NCBI GenBank assembly: GCA_030603265.1
Contig: JAUVYD010000010.1
Coordinates: forward strand, 1 to 15,409
Length of the DNA stretch: 15,409 nucleotides
Direction of reading: 5' to 3'
DNA from: Dehalococcoidia bacterium
Lineage (GTDB): Bacteria > Chloroflexota > Dehalococcoidia > GIF9 > AB-539-J10
Shown one piece after another: positions 12,671-15,409 of the stretch; position 1 is the first letter of the stretch, and every line of letters begins with the position of its first letter. Under the pieces are notes generated by a model. It did not search any database, was not told the DNA's origin, and saw only the letters and a program-made list of their open reading frames with translations. The translations under genes and the position numbers were made by a program.

Positions 12671-13897
12671 ATGCCAAGCACACAAGAGCCCTGGAAATCC
12701 GACAGCTGGTTCGTCAGCCCGTGGAACTTCGTTGACGAGGTAACGGACGGATTCAATCCTCCTGCCAGGCTGCGCATACACGATGTCACTCTGCGCGACG
12801 GAGAGCAGCAGGCAGGCATCGTCTTCACCAGGGACGAGAAGATACGGATAGCCGAGAAGCTTGCCGAGGCGGGGATACACCGCATAGAGGCGGGCACTCC
12901 CGCCGTGTCACCGAACGACGAGGCCGCCATCAAGGAGATAGTGAAGCGCAAGCTTGGCCCCGAGATATTCGTTCTCAGCCGCTGCATGATTGACGACGTT
13001 AAGCGCGCTGTCGACTGCGGCGTAGATGGCGTCACCATCGAGATACCCTCCTCGGAGCACCTGGTCGAGCATTCCTACAAGTGGCCGATGGAGAAAGCCA
13101 TCGACCTCTCCATCAAGGCAACACGCTACGCTCACGAGCAGGGGCTCTACGTGTCGTTCTTCCCGGTAGATGCCACGCGGTCCAACATCGACTGGTTCCT
13201 GAAGCTTATCGAGCGCGTCGCCGCCGAGGGGCACATGGATGCCCTCGGGCTCGTGGACACGTTCGGCGTCCTGTCGCCACACGGTGCGTCCTACTACACA
13301 CGCACCATCAGGAAGCACATTGCCAAGCCGCTTGAGGTGCACTTCCACAACAACTTCGGCATGGCGATCGCCAACACCATAATGTCCGTGCTGGAGGGCG
13401 GAGAAGTCATCCATTCAACGATTACCGGCATAGGCGAGGGCGGCGGCAACTGCCCCATGGAGGAGACCGTGATGGCGCTCCGCATCCTCTACGGCGTGGA
13501 CGCCGGCATCAGGTACGACATGCTTACCGAGCTCTCCGGCCTTGTGCGAGAACTTGCAGGGACAGGCCCGAACCGCCCGTTCGTCGGTGAGGACACGTAC
13601 GACGTCGAGTCCGGCATGGTCGTGAGCTGGCACCGCAACAGCAGGAAGCAATACCCGACAGAGACGGTGCCCGTGCTGCCAGCGCTGGTCGGCCACCGCG
13701 AACCCCGCTACGTCATGGGCAAGAAGAGCGGTATCGACTCAGTCGCAATCTGGGCCGAGGCTCTGGACATCGAGCTGGACAACGACCAGGGCGCAGAGGT
13801 ACTTCGACGCGTCAAGCAGTTCTCCCATGACTCCAAGAGACAGCTGACCGAAGCCGAGTTCAAGGAAATCGCTGACACAGTGAAAGCGGGGGGCTGA
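12671..13897 (+). CDS. DRE-TIM metallolyase homologue (IPMS/homocitrate synthase-like)
   Basis: The 408-residue protein has the TIM-barrel domain of the HMGL-like family, whose members condense acetyl-CoA with 2-oxo acids (isopropylmalate, homocitrate and citramalate synthases) or cleave the reverse products. It shows HDVTLRDGEQQAG (37-49, with Arg42, Asp43 and Glu45), VDTFG (195-199), the metal-binding His224/His226 in VHFHNNFG, and GIGEGGGN (253-260). The C-terminal part (about 300-405) resembles the linker of homocitrate synthases; no LeuA regulatory domain is present. Where synthases have F-x-H-x-S-G-I-H, this protein has YDVESGMV (310-317), so both His residues are replaced by Val. The exact reaction is therefore open. 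AAGGAGAAGGAAC precedes the ATG. The next gene starts three bases after the stop. Confidence 0.85.
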   Translation: MPSTQEPWKSDSWFVSPWNFVDEVTDGFNPPARLRIHDVTLRDGEQQAGIVFTRDEKIRIAEKLAEAGIHRIEAGTPAVSPNDEAAIKEIVKRKLGPEIFVLSRCMIDDVKRAVDCGVDGVTIEIPSSEHLVEHSYKWPMEKAIDLSIKATRYAHEQGLYVSFFPVDATRSNIDWFLKLIERVAAEGHMDALGLVDTFGVLSPHGASYYTRTIRKHIAKPLEVHFHNNFGMAIANTIMSVLEGGEVIHSTITGIGEGGGNCPMEETVMALRILYGVDAGIRYDMLTELSGLVRELAGTGPNRPFVGEDTYDVESGMVVSWHRNSRKQYPTETVPVLPALVGHREPRYVMGKKSGIDSVAIWAEALDIELDNDQGAEVLRRVKQFSHDSKRQLTEAEFKEIADTVKAGG

Positions 13898-13900
13898 GAG

Positions 13901-14695
13901 ATGCTGAAGATAGACAGGGAACTACTCGGCCGTCCGCTGAGAGTAGACGAGCCCATCGAGGAGCTGGGCATAAGCTCCTACGACAGGCTCCGAGAGGCCG
14001 TCAAGGCCGGGGACACCGGGACGGCGCTCGCACTCATCGACTACGTCCAGATAGAGGGCAAGGGACTCCACGACCTCTACTGTGACTGGGTCTATGGCCT
14101 GCTGACGTGGATAGCTGACAACTGCGGGGAAGAGAGACTACCCGAAGTGCTCGCCTACTCGAAAGACAAGATCAACGCGGTCTTCCTGAACCAGCTCAAA
14201 GGACTGAAGACGAAGAGGCAGCTGGTGCAATGGTATGCGGAACAGATGAGGGCCCACCGCTCGGGTCCCGGAGAGCAGGGCAACATCACCGTGCGAGAGG
14301 AGCAGGACCGCTTCGTCATCTCCCTGGACCCGTGTGGCGCCGGCGGCAGGATGCGCCGCGGTGGAGAGGTCGACGGCACCCCCGCGCGAACCGAGCCCCC
14401 CTTCAATCTGGGTACAACCAGGCAGGCCTATCCTTGGTCATGGGGCAAGAAGAACGTCTCCTACTACTGTCTGCACTGCACTGTCTGGCACGAGCTGGTT
14501 GCGATGCAGGCGACGGGCGTGCCGACACGGTTGGTAGCGGACTACGACCCCGACAATCCCCAGGCGCCCTGCACGCTGTATTTCTACAAGGACCCTGCGA
14601 ACATACCCGAGGAGTACTACACACGTATCGGGCTTACCAAGCCGATTCCACAGGGCAGCGACAAGGGCAACAGCGCCGCTGGAGCGTCAGACTAG
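13901..14695 (+). CDS. Unrecognised Cys/His-containing protein
   Basis: I do not recognise this 264-residue protein. It looks soluble: the first 120 residues are helical-looking and charged (RELLGRPLRVDEPIEELGIS, then a stretch ending in KTKRQLVQWYAEQMRAH). The second part contains DPCGAGGRMRRGG (143-155), GTTRQAYPWSWGKKNVSYYC (171-190), CLHCTVWHE (190-198) and LYFYKDPANIPEEYY (226-240). Cys145, Cys190, His192, Cys193, His197 and Cys224 could make a metal site or a redox pair; Cys61 and Cys75 lie outside. There is no signal peptide or membrane segment. It begins three bases after the condensing-enzyme homologue, so the two are surely cotranscribed and probably act on the same compound. A distant relation to amide or thiazoline hydrolase-type proteins crossed my mind but I cannot support it. 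Confidence 0.85.
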   Translation: MLKIDRELLGRPLRVDEPIEELGISSYDRLREAVKAGDTGTALALIDYVQIEGKGLHDLYCDWVYGLLTWIADNCGEERLPEVLAYSKDKINAVFLNQLKGLKTKRQLVQWYAEQMRAHRSGPGEQGNITVREEQDRFVISLDPCGAGGRMRRGGEVDGTPARTEPPFNLGTTRQAYPWSWGKKNVSYYCLHCTVWHELVAMQATGVPTRLVADYDPDNPQAPCTLYFYKDPANIPEEYYTRIGLTKPIPQGSDKGNSAAGASD

Positions 14696-14738
14696 CCTGC
14701 ACACAGCCGGCCGCAGCGAGCGACAGCAAGGAGAAGAC

Positions 14739-15409
14739 ATGACACGAAGCCTCATCACGGGCGGATTCGGCTTCATCGGCAGGTATCTCACTCCCCTCCT
14801 TCTCAAGGCGGGACACGAGGTGACTCTGCTGGACATCAGCTCCGACGCGGCATTCCTGGCGGAACTGGGTGGTGAAGTCAAGGCCGTTCGCGCCACTGTC
14901 GCCGACTGGGCGCAGATGGCGGCTGCAGTGAAAGACACACGTCCCGATATCATCTTTCATGCGGGTGCGCTACTGCCGCCCGCGAGCGAGGAATATCCAC
15001 AGGCAGCATTCCGTGTCAACATCGAGGGCAGCTACAACGTCCTCGAGGCGGCGTGCCTCTTCGATGTGGCACAGGTCGTGTACGCCAGCAGCGTGGCCTC
15101 CTTCGGACCGGATGCGCCTCACGAGCTTGTGCCCAATGAGTTCTCCCAGCACCCGACCACCCTCTACGGTGTGAGCAAGGTCTGCAGCGAGCGCCTGGGC
15201 GAATACTATGTCCAACGCTACGGCGTGGATTTCCGGGCCGTGCGTTTCCCGCCCATCTTCGGCCCCGGCCGCGCGGCATCCTCCGGCTTCACTGCCTATA
15301 CATCGGTCGCTGTTGAGGAATCAGCCAACGGACGCCCCTATGCGTTCAAAGTGGCGTCATCCACCGCGACAGGCATCCTCTACGCCCGGGACGCAGCACG
15401 GAGTCTTCT
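14739..15409 (+). CDS. NAD-dependent epimerase/dehydratase (extended SDR), 3' end cut
   Basis: The frame is open from the ATG at 14739 to the window end (223 complete codons), so the C-terminus is missing. It is an extended short-chain dehydrogenase/reductase with an NAD(P)-binding Rossmann fold. The phosphate loop TGGFGFIG is at 8-15, an Asp in LLDIS ends the second strand and suggests NAD preference, and the catalytic Ser region YASSVASFG is followed by the Tyr-x-x-x-Lys motif in LYGVSKVCSE. RFPPIFGPGR matches the substrate-binding turn of sugar epimerases and related dehydrogenases. Epimerisation or dehydrogenation of a sugar or a hydroxy acid are both possible. AAGGAGAAG lies four bases before the ATG. 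It follows the unknown protein by 43 bases and probably completes a three-gene operon or continues it beyond the window. Confidence 0.92.
   Translation, partial: MTRSLITGGFGFIGRYLTPLLLKAGHEVTLLDISSDAAFLAELGGEVKAVRATVADWAQMAAAVKDTRPDIIFHAGALLPPASEEYPQAAFRVNIEGSYNVLEAACLFDVAQVVYASSVASFGPDAPHELVPNEFSQHPTTLYGVSKVCSERLGEYYVQRYGVDFRAVRFPPIFGPGRAASSGFTAYTSVAVEESANGRPYAFKVASSTATGILYARDAARSL

Noticed and set aside
12468..12683. Small minus-strand ORF in the short TIR element, similar to frames in the long copy
   Set aside because: The similarity between copies follows from DNA identity of the repeat. The frame is short, has no ribosome-binding site and no transposase motif.

Overview
This is a bacterial chromosomal window with high G+C (about 60% or a little more, judged by eye) and dense, mostly housekeeping coding. 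The GroES/GroEL sequences, the small Xre-type regulator next to a DUF2851 protein, the single-chain M16 protease and the dispersed GTAGGGGC-type hairpins together suggest Chloroflexota, perhaps a Dehalococcoidia/SAR202-like lineage. That placement is an inference from family resemblance; no rRNA or tRNA gene is present to anchor it.

Layout. (1) 1-1743, plus strand: a short HPP-family membrane protein runs directly into tsaD (tRNA t6A modification) with no intervening base. (2) 1782-6964, minus strand: an Xre-type regulator, a DUF2851 protein, a 364-base stretch without a confident gene, a CPA2-type Na+/H+ antiporter, a two-CBS-domain protein, a decayed tail of a second antiporter gene, and a class I aminotransferase. 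(3) 7024-9088, plus strand: the groES-groEL operon with its own promoter, a CIRCE operator of unusual construction, and a large palindrome at its end. (4) 9099-9548: a terminal-inverted-repeat element carrying a cluster of four hairpin repeats. (5) 9557-10816 minus and 11053-12471 plus: an M16 metalloprotease and pyruvate kinase, divergently transcribed from two well-formed promoters. The protease message looks leaderless. (6) 12468-12641: a second, shorter copy of the same element, whose left end supplies the stop codon of pyk. (7) 12671-15409, plus strand: a probable three-gene metabolic operon encoding a DRE-TIM condensing-enzyme homologue, an unrecognised Cys/His-containing protein and an NAD-dependent epimerase cut by the window end.

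How the parts work together. The chaperonin operon is a self-contained HrcA/CIRCE-type heat-shock unit. The antiporter and CBS genes probably act together in cation/pH homeostasis, the CBS protein as a nucleotide sensor, and the remnant suggests this pair was once duplicated. The last operon is the best candidate for undescribed biology: its first enzyme keeps the metal and substrate motifs of homocitrate/isopropylmalate synthases but lacks both histidines of the F-x-H-x-S-G-I-H motif, and its partner protein belongs to no family I can name.

Main mobile-DNA result: two same-orientation copies of a small TIR element (about 174 and 450 bp) share their ends and much of their interior and carry no transposase, so they look like a MITE family. 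The longer copy differs by about 290 bp of internal sequence rich in hairpins.
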